This document shows, one piece after another, positions 23,358 to 34,625 of a stretch of DNA of 64,000 nucleotides. Under the pieces are notes generated by a model. That model was not told the DNA's origin. It searched no databases and worked only from the letters and a program-made list of their open reading frames with translations. Source of the DNA: Adiantum capillus-veneris. Lineage: Eukaryota; Streptophyta; Polypodiopsida; Polypodiales; Pteridaceae. The number at the start of each line of letters is the position of its first letter. The first letter of the stretch is position 1. Where the stretch lies: contig CM043953.1 of NCBI GenBank assembly GCA_014529385.2, positions 86,332,342 to 86,396,341 on the forward strand. Direction: 5' to 3'. The translations under genes and the position numbers were made by a program.

Positions 23358-25665
23358 TTTCAGATGCAAAACTTTTGCATGCACATTTTGGTCATCTGAA
23401 TTTTGCATGTTTGCTGCGTTTGCAGAAATCTGATATGGTTGCTTGTTTGCCGCCTCTTGAAGCACCTGTCAAACATGTTTGTGAAGGCTGTATTTTGGGT
23501 AAGATGAAGCATTCTAAGTTTCCAAAGGATGGTTCATGGGTATTTCCGCTTAAAGCGAAGTTCGAAGTTTTTATGTGCTTCAAACAATTTCTGGCTATGG
23601 CTAAAAATGTCTCAAAATGTACCATGGGCACCCTCCGTTCCGATCGAGGGGGGGAGTATATGTCTCATGAATTCAATGCATTTCTGGCTAGTCGTGGGCT
23701 AAAACACCAATGAACAGTGCCCCAAAAAAATGGTGTTACTGAGAGGAAAAATAGGTCAGTTACGGAAATGGCACGATGTATGGTCAAAAGTCAAGCTTTG
23801 CCGCATTCTTTTTGGCTTGAGGCCATCATGTGTGCCACTTATGCAAACATGTGTCCTACAAAAGCTTTGCAGTCTATTACTCCATATGAAGCATGGCATG
23901 ATAGAAAGCCTTCTATTGAGCACATGCGTGTTTTTGGCTGCTTGGCATATACTTTGGTGCCACAAACACAGCGTAGAAAATTGGATGATAAGGCTATCAA
24001 ATGTATTTTTGTTGGTTATAGTGCTGTAACCAGGTTGTATCATCCACAAATAAAACGTATTCTGGTTTCATGGGATGTAGTGGTTGTGGAAGATTCTGTT
24101 CAGTCCTTGCTGTCATGTACTAGAGACAGTAATATAAGCTCACAAGACATTTATGACACTTTGTTGCCTCTTTTCAGTGGTGGAAATACGAATGTAAGTT
24201 CCAATGAGGCAAATGTATAGCCATGGGGGTTTCTAAAAATGTTTTAGATCAGCCTATTACTGATGCAGATGTATGTGATGTACTTGATGAGGAAAGGGCT
24301 GAAAATAAGCAGGCTAGAGGTATGCCAAAATGGCTGGAGGACACTTTGCGTGACAGTAAATTGGATGCACCTTTGTCTAGTCGTACTCGTTCAGGCTCTC
24401 ACCATGCATCTTATGCATCAGATTGTTATGCTTTGGCTATGTCTAGCTTGCATGATGTTGAGGAGCCTCTGTCTTTTGATGAAGCACACAATTCAAAAAA
24501 TTGAATGGCTGCCATGCAATCAGAATATGATGCACTTATAGAAAATGACACATGGACTTTATGTGATTTGCCTCCTGGCAAAAAGGCCATTGGTACGAAG
24601 TGGGTTTAAAAGTTGAAACGCAAGCTGGATGGTGAGATCGATCGCCATAAGGCTCGACTTGTTGCAAAGGGTTATGCATAGCAAAAAGGGATAGATTATG
24701 AAGAGACTTTTTCCCCCACTTGTCGTATGACTACTGTGCATTTTCTATGTGCATTGGCAGCTCATTTTGGTTGGGATGTACATCAATAAGAAATTATTAC
24801 TGCTTTCATGAATGGTGACATATTTATGGAAGTTTATGTAACGTAGCCTCGCGGTTTTGTCATAAAAGGACAAGAGGACAAAGTGTGCAGATATAAGAAG
24901 ATATTCATACCAAAGTGTGCAGATGCAAACCTATAACCACTCCCATGGAAACAGGTTTGAAGTTGAGTCTACATGATGCTGGTGATCCTACTGATGTCAC
25001 TCTTTACCAAACTGCTATTGGCTGCCTCATTTATGTATGCAACACGAGGCCGGATCAGTCCCACAGGTCAGCAGATTTATGCATAGCCCAGGGTCTAAGC
25101 ATTGGCAGGCTGTCAAGAGGATTTTCCGCTACCTTAGTGGCACTTTACATCTTGGCTTGTTTTATCCCAAGGGGGGATCATTGCCGCTAGACTTACATGC
25201 TTTTTCTGACTCAGATTGGGCTACTTGTTTTGACATGAGAGTGTCCACAAGTGGTTTTTGTCTCATGCTTGGCAGTTCATGTATATCATGGTTGAGCAAG
25301 AAGAAACCTACTGTGGCCACTTAGAGTTGTGAGGCTGAGTACAGGGCAGTCTTCACAGAATGGTTGAGTGTGTATGGCTTAGACGCCTTTTGGATGATTT
25401 GGGTGTTGGACATGACACTGCCAACACTATCTACACTGACAGCCAGAGCGCATTGGCAGTTGCCCAAAACCCAGTTTTTCATGCTCGCACAAAGCACATT
25501 GAGGTGCATTACCACTATGTCAGGGAGAGGCTCTCAGCAGGAGAGATCAACTTGGCTTATGTGCCAACACAGGATAACCTTGCAGATCTTTTCACAAAGG
25601 CATTGTCTCGTGAGAAGCTTGAAGCTTTCCGCAAAGCTTTGGTCTTGCTCACCTTTGTGGACTGA
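23358..25665 (+). pseudogene. Integrase, reverse transcriptase and RNase H of copia-2, internally deleted
   Basis: The integrase zinc region (HFGHLNFACLL, HVCEGCILGKMKHS) is at 23,375-23,530. The core then loses the segment with the first catalytic Asp; compared with the sister copy, KFPKDG jumps to WVFPLKAK. Later parts remain (DRGGEYMSHEFNAF, then KNGVTERKNRSVTEMARCM). The reverse transcriptase starts at about 24,505 (WLPCNQNMM shifted, then TLCDLPPGKKAIGTKWV) and stops short: the block with the catalytic YVDD is deleted near 24,895-24,911. RNase H (FSDSDWATCFDMRVSTSGF, TIYTDSQSALAVAQNP, ADLFTKALSREKLEAF) at 25,200-25,665 is largely readable. Numerous stops occur. The copy cannot make active enzyme. 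Confidence 0.8.
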
Positions 25666-25740
25666 TCATGTCCTCAGGGCATGGCACTTCCCTTTACTCA
25701 TGTGCCAGCTCTCGTTCACCGCATCACTCCAGGGGGGATT

Positions 25741-25967
25741 TGTTACCATATACATGTGGTAGTGATGTGTGTGAACACACTAGGACTGCAGGGGCATTTT
25801 TTCCCTCTTTAGAAGGTTCTTTCCCCCGAGCATTGTATATACGCCCATCAATATAGGGCTATCTATCTTTCCATTGCATACTAAGTAACACACTCTCTAT
25901 TGTATGCCTTGAGCTTCCTTTGTCTTCCCCAAGCTGTGTGTGTCTCAGTGCAACCCTAATTCCAACG
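25741..25967 (+). repeat. 3' LTR of copia-2
   Basis: 227 bp and alignable base for base with the 5' LTR. The terminal CA has become CG. It is followed by the target copy GCTTC. Confidence 0.9.
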
Positions 25968-25972
25968 GCTTC

Positions 25973-26336
25973 CCTAGAGTAAGCAAATGTATAAATGTTT
26001 AAAATGAACATAGTTTTTATCTTATAAGACTCTCTTTTTCTTTATTTTGCATAGATGTTAAGTAGTATGCATGCTTAGAATCAAGTTTGTGGAGACGACG
26101 TCTTCCAAACACCAAGTAGAGCTTGTCACTCTACTATGGAAGATTGATAGGACTAATGCGCAAAGTTGATTGCGGAAACTTAGGCTCTCAAACGCCAAAT
26201 GAATTAGTCATCTATTCTGGAAAGATGTCGTAGGGTAAGATAGGGATCCTCTACCTGCGAGAAAAAGGACTAATGAATAGGCTTTATCTTCTCTACCCCA
26301 TAGTCAAGGATGACTATGATTTCAAGAGAGAGGTAA
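25973..26336 (+). other. 3' untranslated interior of Ty3-A
   Basis: This lies between the copia insertion and the 3' LTR. No coding sequence is seen. It ends with the purine-rich CAAGAGAGAGG that primes second-strand synthesis in such elements. Confidence 0.6.
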
Positions 26337-26697
26337 TGTCATAATAATTAATATCTAATTCTCCTAAACGATTTTTCATGTTAAATTGATCATTCAATAT
26401 GGGAGAGTACCAGGGGAGAAAAAGCTAGAATATCGGTTAAGCTGGCAGACTGGCCACAATAGGGATCCAAAGGGGACCATTTGCAAAATAGCAATGTGCA
26501 AACAATGGGCTTATAAAACCATAAGGTTCAGCCCATTAGGACTTCCAAAATGCTAAGGCTCCAAAATCCAAAGGTTAGGTCCAATGAGGGTCCAATGGTC
26601 AAAACCTAGGGCAATTGGATGCTTGTGGGAAGACTCAAAAGTCTTCCCACATCCCTATCTTGGAGGGGGCGAGCCTTTCTTGTAGGGGATGAGAGAG

Positions 26698-26758
<61 letters not shown>

Positions 26759-27939
26759 CACACTATAGCAGGCTCCCTTTACACAAAGGGAATAGGGCAC
26801 ACATGTCAGCTCCCTAGGCCAGTTGCCCTCAAGATGCATTCAATTCCTATTGGATGTCCATAGAGGTGGACCAATGAGAATTAGGCTAGAGTACATTCAG
26901 TTTAATTCATTTTAAAATACTTGATAAAAGAACCAATAGAAATTAATCTCTCTAGAAGACTATTGGACAGTCTCTGAAGGGGTCCAATGAGCATTCAACA
27001 GCCCAATGGCTTGCCTGATTCCTATTGGCCAGAAGACTAAGGGGTCCAATGAGAGTTTAATTGCATTATTTAATTACCTAAAGCTCTCACAAAAGGGGAA
27101 AGAGGGACGCACGTCACAAGGCTATCACTTATGCTTCTGAATTATCATTGGCTAAGATTTGTAGGGTCCCATGGGGTGCCAACATGGGTAAAATGCAAGA
27201 GGGGTCGACCAAGAGAGAGAGGGGGCTGATTTTGGCAAGGCATTATCACACACATACTCACACAATTTCATGTGTGAAGCAACGAAGACTCTCTCCTCTT
27301 CTCAAGCTTTAATGGAAAGCTCATCACCTACTCCAAGCTTGTGAGAAGGGAGGCCTACACCAACAACTCTTGGCTTTGTGATGCAAATCCAACCAAGAGC
27401 CAAGCTCCAATGCATGCTCATCTCCTCTACCATGCTAATCAGTAATCTATGCTAAGATTTTATGAGTGATTATGTGAGGAGATATACTTCTTTCTCGTAA
27501 TAATACTCCTTCTTCCTCTTAATCTACTCTCATACCCCACTAGCTCTCACCATCTTCGAAGGTGTGTGAGGTCTTGGGTCTAAGACCGTGAGGGAATTGA
27601 TGTTGTGTTTTATAAGTGTGTGCATGGTGCTTGAAGCTTCCATCTTCACTGCACTGGCAAGTTATTGAAGGAACACAAAGTATTGTATTGTAAAATGTCT
27701 CCCTTAAAGGGGAAAGCCTATAATACAAAGCCTTCTGGAGGGGGGACCGGCTCCATGTAAATCTGGTCCTCAATTGTTGTCAATAGCTTAATTTCTCTCT
27801 CTTTTGAAGTATTGTTCATGACTATCTAACTAGGTGTTATGATTTTTGTTGCTCTCTCCATCCAAGCACTCTTGCTATGATAATTAAGAATCTATTCTAA
27901 TGAAACGCTCACTATGTTTATGCTATTTTCCACTACACA
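26337..27939 (+). repeat. 3' LTR of Ty3-A with expanded (AC)n
   Basis: It aligns with 14,364-15,957 up to CACTACACA, then diverges about 35-40 bases before the expected end. It holds an AC tract of about 60 bases at 26,699-26,762 where the other LTR has only a few repeats. Confidence 0.8.
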
Positions 27940-27989
27940 AAAAGGAATTTTCCTTGGAGCCCCAACTGACTGTAGAACATGCGAGTGCT

Positions 27990-28343
27990 CCTTGCCCTAC
28001 TGAGACACATAGGAGACACGGACTTGAGCCTCAATGGGCTCTCTTGCATGAAAAAGTTGCCTTATTTGTTGTGACACTGATGGTACTTGCATAAATTCCA
28101 TAAACCTAAGATTCTGCACCAAGTGAGAAAACACATCCACGGCAGCAACCAACCATGTCTCGAATGCATCCTCATCTAGCTGCCCAGTTTTAAACCCTTG
28201 AACTTGTGGAGGATTCACATCAACAAAAGGTATAGACATTGGTGACCTTGAAATCTTGCCAACCTTAAACACTGGAAGTACAACCGCTTTGTACTACGAA
28301 GAGGAACCCTCTTCCATGACATCGTTTGTTGTGTCAACCGCCA
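27990..28343 (-). pseudogene. Gag-like N-terminal reading frame of the outer element
   Basis: The minus strand can be read from an ATG at about 28,343 (MAVDTTNDVMEEGSSS) through one stop into FKVGKISRSPMS and QVQGFKTGQLDEDAFETWL. A phrase of the type F.TGQLDEDAFETWL resembles the start of the capsid region in Ty3 gag proteins, where a W-L pair follows a short acidic segment. The frame lies just after the 5' LTR and primer site, the place for gag. The downstream part is cut off by the Ty3-A insertion. The assignment rests on weak similarity and position. Confidence 0.4.
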
Positions 28344-28425
28344 TAGTGAAATTCCAAGTTCCTAAGCTTTGTGTCTTCGCCGTAAACCAACCAAGGCTCA
28401 CTTCTTGAGGAAAAATTGATTCTCT

Positions 28426-28440
28426 CTCAATAATGAACCA
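28426..28440 (-). other. Putative primer-binding site of the outer element
   Basis: Immediately after the LTR end (TTTCA on the minus strand) the sequence reads TGGTTCATTATTGAG. It starts with TGG as expected for pairing with a tRNA CCA end, but differs from the initiator-Met site used by the other elements. The tRNA is not identified. Confidence 0.45.
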
Positions 28441-28601
28441 TGAAATCAACCCGTTGGGTGGTAGACTTTAGCTTTCACCCAATCTTTAAATTGTTTTACT
28501 TTACTTGGAACTTTAAGACACAAAGAAAATTCACGAATAAGCCTGTGATTGAAATTTAACACTTCAAGCAAACTATGGCTTGGCAGTTGGAGTGCTCTCA
28601 A
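28441..28601 (-). repeat. 5' LTR of the outer element, fragment 1
   Basis: It matches 12,057-12,213 and stops at CTCAA (28,597-28,601), the left target copy of the inserted chromovirus. Confidence 0.85.
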
Positions 28602-29903
28602 TGTGAGGTCCCCAACACCAAGAAGATTGGGGCGACTTGATAGAAGGCCTTCCTTTATTCTCAAGTTTTGTTGATGACACCCTACTCCATTTCCACAAAG
28701 TGAAGATACGAGCAACAGAAGAGAGGAAAGTCCTCTATTCATTATGTTCGTGGTTGTAAGCGTTATACACCACAAGCCAGGTCAATACATCAAGGTTTCT
28801 AATGAAAGCTATTTCCTAACATAAAAATGAAATCCCATTGACATATTTATAATCCATAGATGATGCCTTTTTCTCTACATTTAAGAGGCATGGCCGCCAT
28901 CCATAAATCGTAAATATGATATAAAACTTAGTCTAAACTAACTAAAAATCTTGTCATAGCTTTCAGGGGCATATATATTTGGGACTTGTAGACTCTTGGC
29001 ACAAGGAGTCTCTAGTTTCGATTCTCTTTATAAGAGGGAGTGGAGAGTTTCTCTACTAATTGAGACCACCCATCCTTGATTGGCAACCTAAGCCAGCCCC
29101 ACTTTCCACCCCACACTCACACTTTTTAATGTGTTTTCTAATTATTACCACACTATTTTGTCATTCAAGCTTCAAGTCACTTTCTTCAAGGCCATCATAT
29201 CGTGAAAAAGAAGGGAGAAAGTAAGAAAGAAAACTCAAGAATTTGAGGGACAATACGATGATGGTAAAGAAAGAGTTGGAGATGGAGATGGCTTGAGGGA
29301 GAGAGGTTGAGGGAGAGAAGGTAACTCCGACGTCAAGGCAAGAGAGTTTCCGCTTTTGAGAGTGTGTGTGTTCAAAGTGAAGGGAGAGGGGTCTTTATAT
29401 AGGCTCTCAAGGCCAACATCACAAGCTAAGAATAGTGAAAAGAAAAGAGAGACAAGTTCGTACACATTCGCGACTGTTAATTTTTTTTATTTTTTGATAA
29501 TTTAAGACGAACATGGATTCCGATGCACAATTTTGAGTCTCTAATTTTAGAAGAACTTTGGCTCCCAAGAAAAGAAGCTCTAAACTTGACGACTCCTCTT
29601 TTTTTTTTTGAAAATACTCTAAAGTACTCCTCCTACTCCTTCTCTTCTAAAATTACTCCTCTTTTCCTAAAATTACTCCCATTTTTAAGGGTCAACTCTC
29701 ATCTAAACACAGTCTTGAGGCTTAGGTTTCCTATATCAACCTATTGTTTTCAAGTGAAGAAAGGTCAAAATTAATAGTTACAGAGTCTGATTTTTTATCC
29801 GATCATTCCATTAGAATTCTCTTTGACTTAATAAAATGCGAAACTTAAACATTTTTGCAAAGTAAAAGAAATAGTTTTATTGAAAAATGTTGGGTACATT
29901 ACA
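28602..29903 (-). repeat. 3' LTR of Ty3-B
   Basis: 1,302 bp, from TGTGAGGTCCCC to TGGGTACATTACA on the plus strand. It aligns with the 5' LTR but lacks a segment of about 740 bp that the 5' LTR has at 35,205-35,950. Confidence 0.85.
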
Positions 29904-29934
29904 ATCTCCCCAACTTAGGGATTCGAAATGTCCT

Positions 29935-31110
29935 CATCTCAAGCAAAAGTGAGGATAGTCCTTTAGGGTAGCTTCATCTTCCCATGTTGCATCTTCTTCA
30001 GGATAGTCTTGCCACTGAACAAGGTGCTCTCTGAGAGCTCTATTTCAAAGAAATCTTCTCTCGAGTCTCTAGAATTCTAGAAGGTTGGAGCTCCAAGATG
30101 TTTTGAGTGGGCATGATAATTTATTCGTTGAGAAGCTGATCATCATTGGGAATATAAGGTTTTAATAAGCTTACATGAAATACATTGTGGAGTTTGATGT
30201 GAGCTCGCAACATCAACTTGTAAGCTTGGGTTCCTATACACTTGATCACTTCGTAAGGGCCACAATAACGTGGGCTAAGCTTCTTGTACTTTCCAGGTAA
30301 TAAGGTTCTTCTCTTTGGATGAATCTGAAGAAAAACATTGTCACCTTCTTTGAATCTTCTTTCAGATCTCTTGCTATCTGCATACTGCTTTTGATGACCT
30401 GGAGCTGCTTGAATATCTCCTTGAATGGATTTTGTTTGATTTTCCATTTCTTCTAGCATCTTTTTAGATGCTTCAACTTTGATGGTAGGGTCAAAAAAGT
30501 TGAGTAGAGAGACACATTCTTGACCACACAAGGTACAAAATGGGGTCGTACCAATGCTTTGATGATGACAAGCATTGTAAGCATACTCCACTAGAGGTAA
30601 AAATTGAATCCATCATTTAGGCTCTCTACTGCAATAAGCTCTAGGAATATCTTTGATGAGTTGGTTGACTTGTTCTGTTTGACCATCTCATTGAGGATGG
30701 TATGCGGTACTAAAGTTTAATTCTGTTCCAATTTCCTTGAAGAGTGAAGTCAAAAAGTTTGAAGTGAACTTCACATATCAATCGCTTACAATCCGTTTGG
30801 GCAATCCATGCAATCTAAAAATATCTTTAACAAAGAGTCGTGCAATATCGGAGGCAATAAATGTTGTCTTGGCTGGTGTGAGATGTACAACCTTTGTGAG
30901 TAGATCAACAACTACCATAAGGGAATATTAGCCTCCTTGTACCGTAGGTAATCCAATGACAAAGTCCATATTTATACACTCCCACTTCATTTGGGGAATG
31001 TCCAGTGGTTGAAGTTTACCGATAAGTTTAACTCTCTCAGCTTTAATCCTTTGGCATGTCAAGTATTGACGAACATAGCATAAAACATCTGCCTTTTGCC
31101 CAATCCAATA
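29935..31110 (-). pseudogene. Integrase and chromodomain remnant of Ty3-B
   Basis: From high to low coordinates: fragments of the integrase core between 31,110 and 30,600, then MEYAYNACHHQSIGTTPF (30,591), GPYEVIKCIGTQAYKLML and NVFHVSLLKPYIP. After a frame change it ends with REHLVQWQDYPEEDATWEDE at about 29,955-30,020, which matches the core of chromodomains that end plant Ty3 chromovirus integrases. Stops interrupt the zinc region and core. The function would be insertion of the DNA copy, guided by chromatin. Confidence 0.75.
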
Positions 31111-31119
31111 GAAACTTTT

Positions 31120-32741
31120 TTATACAACATTGAGAGTCTTCACATATCCTGGGTGTCTTGAAGTGGGGCTATCATGGGCCTCAAATAAGATAGCATTCTT
31201 TAAGTTTGGGTCCTTTGATACACATAACCTATCTCTATAATAAAGACAATGTCCATCATGTGAGAAGTATAACATTGAAGGTATTTTCTTTGAATCCCCA
31301 GATTGAACAAGGTTAAGCTGCATTTGATATTCTCGATCATTAGATGATGCAACTTCCTTAATCTTTTCAATGATTAGGTAGTTGGGTATAGATATGAGGC
31401 TCAAAAAGGGTTTTTGGCTGAGTGAATCTGCAACCATGTTTTCCTTTTTGGGATGACAGATAATGTCAAAATCAAATTCTTGCAAAAGTTCACCCATCAC
31501 CTTTGTTGCATATTCAAGGTTTCTTGGGTGAAAATTCACTTTAAGCTCTTATGGTTGGTTATAAGTCGAAACTTCCTTTCCAATAAGTAGTGTCTCCATA
31601 GCTTCAAAGCATGAATGACTGCCAATAGTTTGAGGTCATGGGTGGGGTATTTCTTTTCATGAATCGTAAGCTGAGGTGAAAGCTATTGGTCTTGCTTCTT
31701 GAACTATTACTCCTCCAACTGCTATTTTGCTAGAATCAATAATGACTTCAAAGGCTTGGTTGAAATCTGGTATCTTTAGGCACGGTGTTGTAGTCATATA
31801 CCGCTTAAGTTGGTCAAATCTTTCTTAGTGTTGTGGCTCCTAGCTAATCTTCACTCCTTTTCTGAGAAGGTTGGTCAAGGGTGAAGCAATCACTGCATAA
31901 TCTTTTATAAAGATTCTATATCATCCTATGATTCCCAAGAATCCTCTAAGCTCACTTGCATTTGATGTCTGAGGCCATTCAACAATGTCTTGAACGTTAG
32001 CAAGGTCCACTGAGATTCCTTCATTTGAAACAATAAATCCCAAATACTCAATCCTTGGAGTGAAAAATGAACACTTGCTCATCTTTGCATATAGCTTGTG
32101 CTCTCAAAGAATATCCAACACCTTTCTCAGGTGGCCTTTGTGTTCTTCTTCATCCTTTGAGTAGATTAGAATATCGTCAAAGAAAACAAGAACAAAGTCA
32201 TCTAAGTACGGCTTGAAAATATCCTGCATCAATGTATTGAATGCAGCAGGAGCATTAGTCAGACCAAATGACATTACTATAAACTCAAAAGTTTCTTTGG
32301 AACATCTGATTCTTTTATTTTGATTTGATATAACCAAATCTTAGGTCTATCTTTGAGAAGACCTTGGAACCATGTAGCATGTCTAGCAATTCATTGATTC
32401 ATGAGATAGGATAGTTGGTTTAATCCTCTGTAATCAATGCAAAGTCGTAAAGTCCCACATTTCTTCTTCTGAAAGAGTATTGGAGCTCCCCAACTTGATT
32501 TACCCGGTCTAATAAATCCCTGTTCTATAAGCTGACAAAGCTGTTCTTTTAATTTAATGGCCTCTGATAGCGCCATTTTATAAGGTCTCTTTGACATTGG
32601 CTCACTTCCCGGAAGAATCTCTATCTCATGGTCAATCTCTCGATTGGGAGGAAGAGATGTGAGATCTTCAAGAAAGAAATCTGAATATTCATGAAGCCAA
32701 GAGGGTTTTGTAACGCTTGATTTTTTATTGATCTTATTCAA
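31120..32741 (-). pseudogene. Reverse transcriptase and RNase H of Ty3-B
   Basis: Reverse transcriptase motifs in order on the minus strand: [44 protein letters not shown] (32,391-32,741), then [16 protein letters not shown] and the catalytic [16 protein letters not shown] (32,104-32,337). RNase H follows in broken frames to 31,120, with DIICHPKKENMVADSLSQ near its end and the start of the integrase zinc region (SPTSRHPGYVKTLNVV). Stops separate the pieces; the FDD triad is intact. Confidence 0.8.
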
Positions 32742-32768
32742 CTTGACAAAATATGTGTTTGCTAGCCT

Positions 32769-34150
32769 TCATACCTTTGAGTAGACGACTTTAACTAATT
32801 GAATCTTTGGAATCCCATTAGTTCCATGTACTTTGACTTGCTTAGCATGACTATTGCTAAATCTCATACTACCTAGGCCACGGATGCTAGCGTGATTCCT
32901 AGATAACCAATCCATCCCAATAAATCCATCATACATCCCAACTGGTAGGGTTCTAAAGAAAGCTGCAGTAGCATGTCCTCCTAGTTCAAAGTCAAAGGTT
33001 TTCACAGAATATCGTGATACCACGGTTTTCCCACTAGCCAATTCTACTTTCATGGGTTTAACTTATTTTTTATTCAGGTTCAACTTTTTCAAGCATTTTG
33101 GGGATAGAAAAGAATGAGTACTGCCACAATCAATGAGGAGGCTAAAAGGTTTACCTTGATGGGTGGTTGGTATTTGAATAACAAAAAATTGTCTTTGAGC
33201 TCCAGGGTTGTCAATAGCTGCATAAATTCTTGCTCTCTCTTCTTCTTCCCCAAGGGTAGGCTCTCCTATGACTGCATGTTCATGGGCATTCCTACCTTGA
33301 ACTCTTCCAAAGGCTCTGAATGCTCTTCCTCGCCCTCTACCTCGTCCACCACCTCGTCCATTCTTATGTCCAAAAGGACAATTTCTTTGATCTACTTCAG
33401 TTGTTTTTGCTACTCTATTAGTAAAACATGGACATACATTCCGATAATGTCCCAACTCTCCACATTCAAAGCATCGAACATCCAAGCATGAAGGATTTTG
33501 AGCATTAGCAGCATAAGCTCTTTGTGATTGTCCATTATTATTGGGAAGCCTTATTGGACATTTGATACCATTAAAACTTTGATTTTGTTCGACTCTCCTT
33601 CTAATCCCTTGCTCCTTCATTAAGGGCTTAGCTCGTACTAAAGCATCTTGCACAGTAGTAGGTTTCATGGCTTCTAATTGCAAGATGATTGGTTCTCTTA
33701 AACCTTGATAGAAACGGGCTACCTGTCTTTGCTGCTCTATGGTCATTGGCGGAGCACAACGCCTACAAACTTTGAGTAGTACTCTTCCAAGGACAAGCTG
33801 TGTTGTTTCAAAATTCATTCATCTTTAACGCTTCATGGACAGGAGGTAAATATCTTTCCTTTACTGCTTGTTTAATCTCCCTCCAACTCTAGGAGTTCTC
33901 CAATACTCGCATGTCATGACAATGTTGTTTCCACCATAATTTCACTTCACCAGAGAGGCAAAACATCCCTAGCATCGCTTGGTTTGCATGTGCGGTGTTT
34001 GCAGCCAATAAGTAATCATCCATAGCTTCGATCTATACTTCTGTATCCTTCTCAATATCAACACCCACTCCTTTAAAAGAAGGTGATTGCATTTGTTTCA
34101 GTAATAACTTATTCTCCTGAATCTCCGTATAGATAGCATCATTCTAAGAG
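32769..34150 (-). pseudogene. Gag and protease of Ty3-B
   Basis: The capsid end reads SGEVKLWWKQHCHDMRVLEN at about 33,890-33,960. It is followed by FYQGLREPIILQLEAMKP, the zinc knuckle CFECGELGHYRNVCP (about 33,440-33,485), and an Arg-Gly rich stretch GRGGGRGRGRGRAFRAFGR that may bind RNA. The protease active site is LIDCGSTHSFLS, with Cys in place of Ser or Thr. Its later part (GMYDGFIGMDWLSRNHA) is at 32,769-33,053. Stops at about 33,057 and 33,882 break the frame. Confidence 0.75.
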
Positions 34151-34611
34151 TTTTTCAACATAGGAGTGATTTGAGGGTTCTCCTGGGTTTACTCATATAT
34201 TAGCATTAATATTCATAATAACTCAAAACACTAAGCTATTTTATAGATTTAGAATTATCCAGTCCACCAAAGGTTCAACCACATGCCTTTACCAATCATG
34301 AATTATCCAGTCTATCACATGACTTAACCAGTCATAGATTATTTAACCACCAAAAATTTACTTACATGACTTAAACAATCATACAATTTCTTTGTAGCAA
34401 AACAACTCAATCTTCTATTTATAGTGTCATCAAAATGTCATATAGGGGTCTATAAAAGATCTCTCCATGAGAAAACATAGTAGAGGTTTCAACCATAACT
34501 ATAATACACATCAATTGAAATGTTGTAATATCTCTGTGAGTTAGGTAATGGGTATAAAAAACCATATACACAATGAATCTTGAGGTAACTAATAAAGCCT
34601 TTTAACCTAAG
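34151..34611 (-). other. 5' leader of Ty3-B, no coding sequence seen
   Basis: A/T-rich sequence between gag and the primer site. Three near repeats around CCATAGATT or AATTATCCAGTC occur at 34,255-34,345. Otherwise nothing is recognised. Confidence 0.5.
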
Positions 34612-34623
34612 GCTCTGATACCA
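34612..34623 (-). other. Primer-binding site of Ty3-B
   Basis: The minus strand reads TGGTATCAGAGC, matching the initiator tRNA-Met 3' end, two bases inside the 5' LTR. Confidence 0.85.
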
Positions 34624-34625
34624 AT

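Larger units (their letters stand above)
21294..25967 (+). mobile_element. Ty1/copia retrotransposon (copia-2) nested in Ty3-A
   Basis: Two 227-bp LTRs (21,294-21,520 and 25,741-25,967) both begin TGTTACCATATACATGTGGT. The target duplication GCTTC is perfect (21,289-21,293 and 25,968-25,972). The primer site TGGTATCAGAGC is at 21,523-21,534 and the polypurine tract CCAGGGGGGATT is just before 25,741. The LTRs differ at roughly 17 positions by eye, about 92-93% identity. A sister copy lies on the minus strand at 53,484-56,985. Confidence 0.9.
14364..27939 (+). mobile_element. Ty3-type chromovirus (Ty3-A), split by a nested copia
   Basis: The left LTR is 14,364-15,957 and the right LTR 26,337-27,939; both begin TGTCATAATA. 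TGGTATCAGAGC (15,959-15,970) follows the left LTR as primer site, and CAAGAGAGAGG precedes the right LTR as polypurine tract. The last 35-40 bases of the right LTR appear lost, so no target duplication is visible. Gene order is gag, protease, reverse transcriptase, RNase H, integrase, chromodomain. It lies in the interior of the outer element, in the opposite orientation. Confidence 0.85.
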
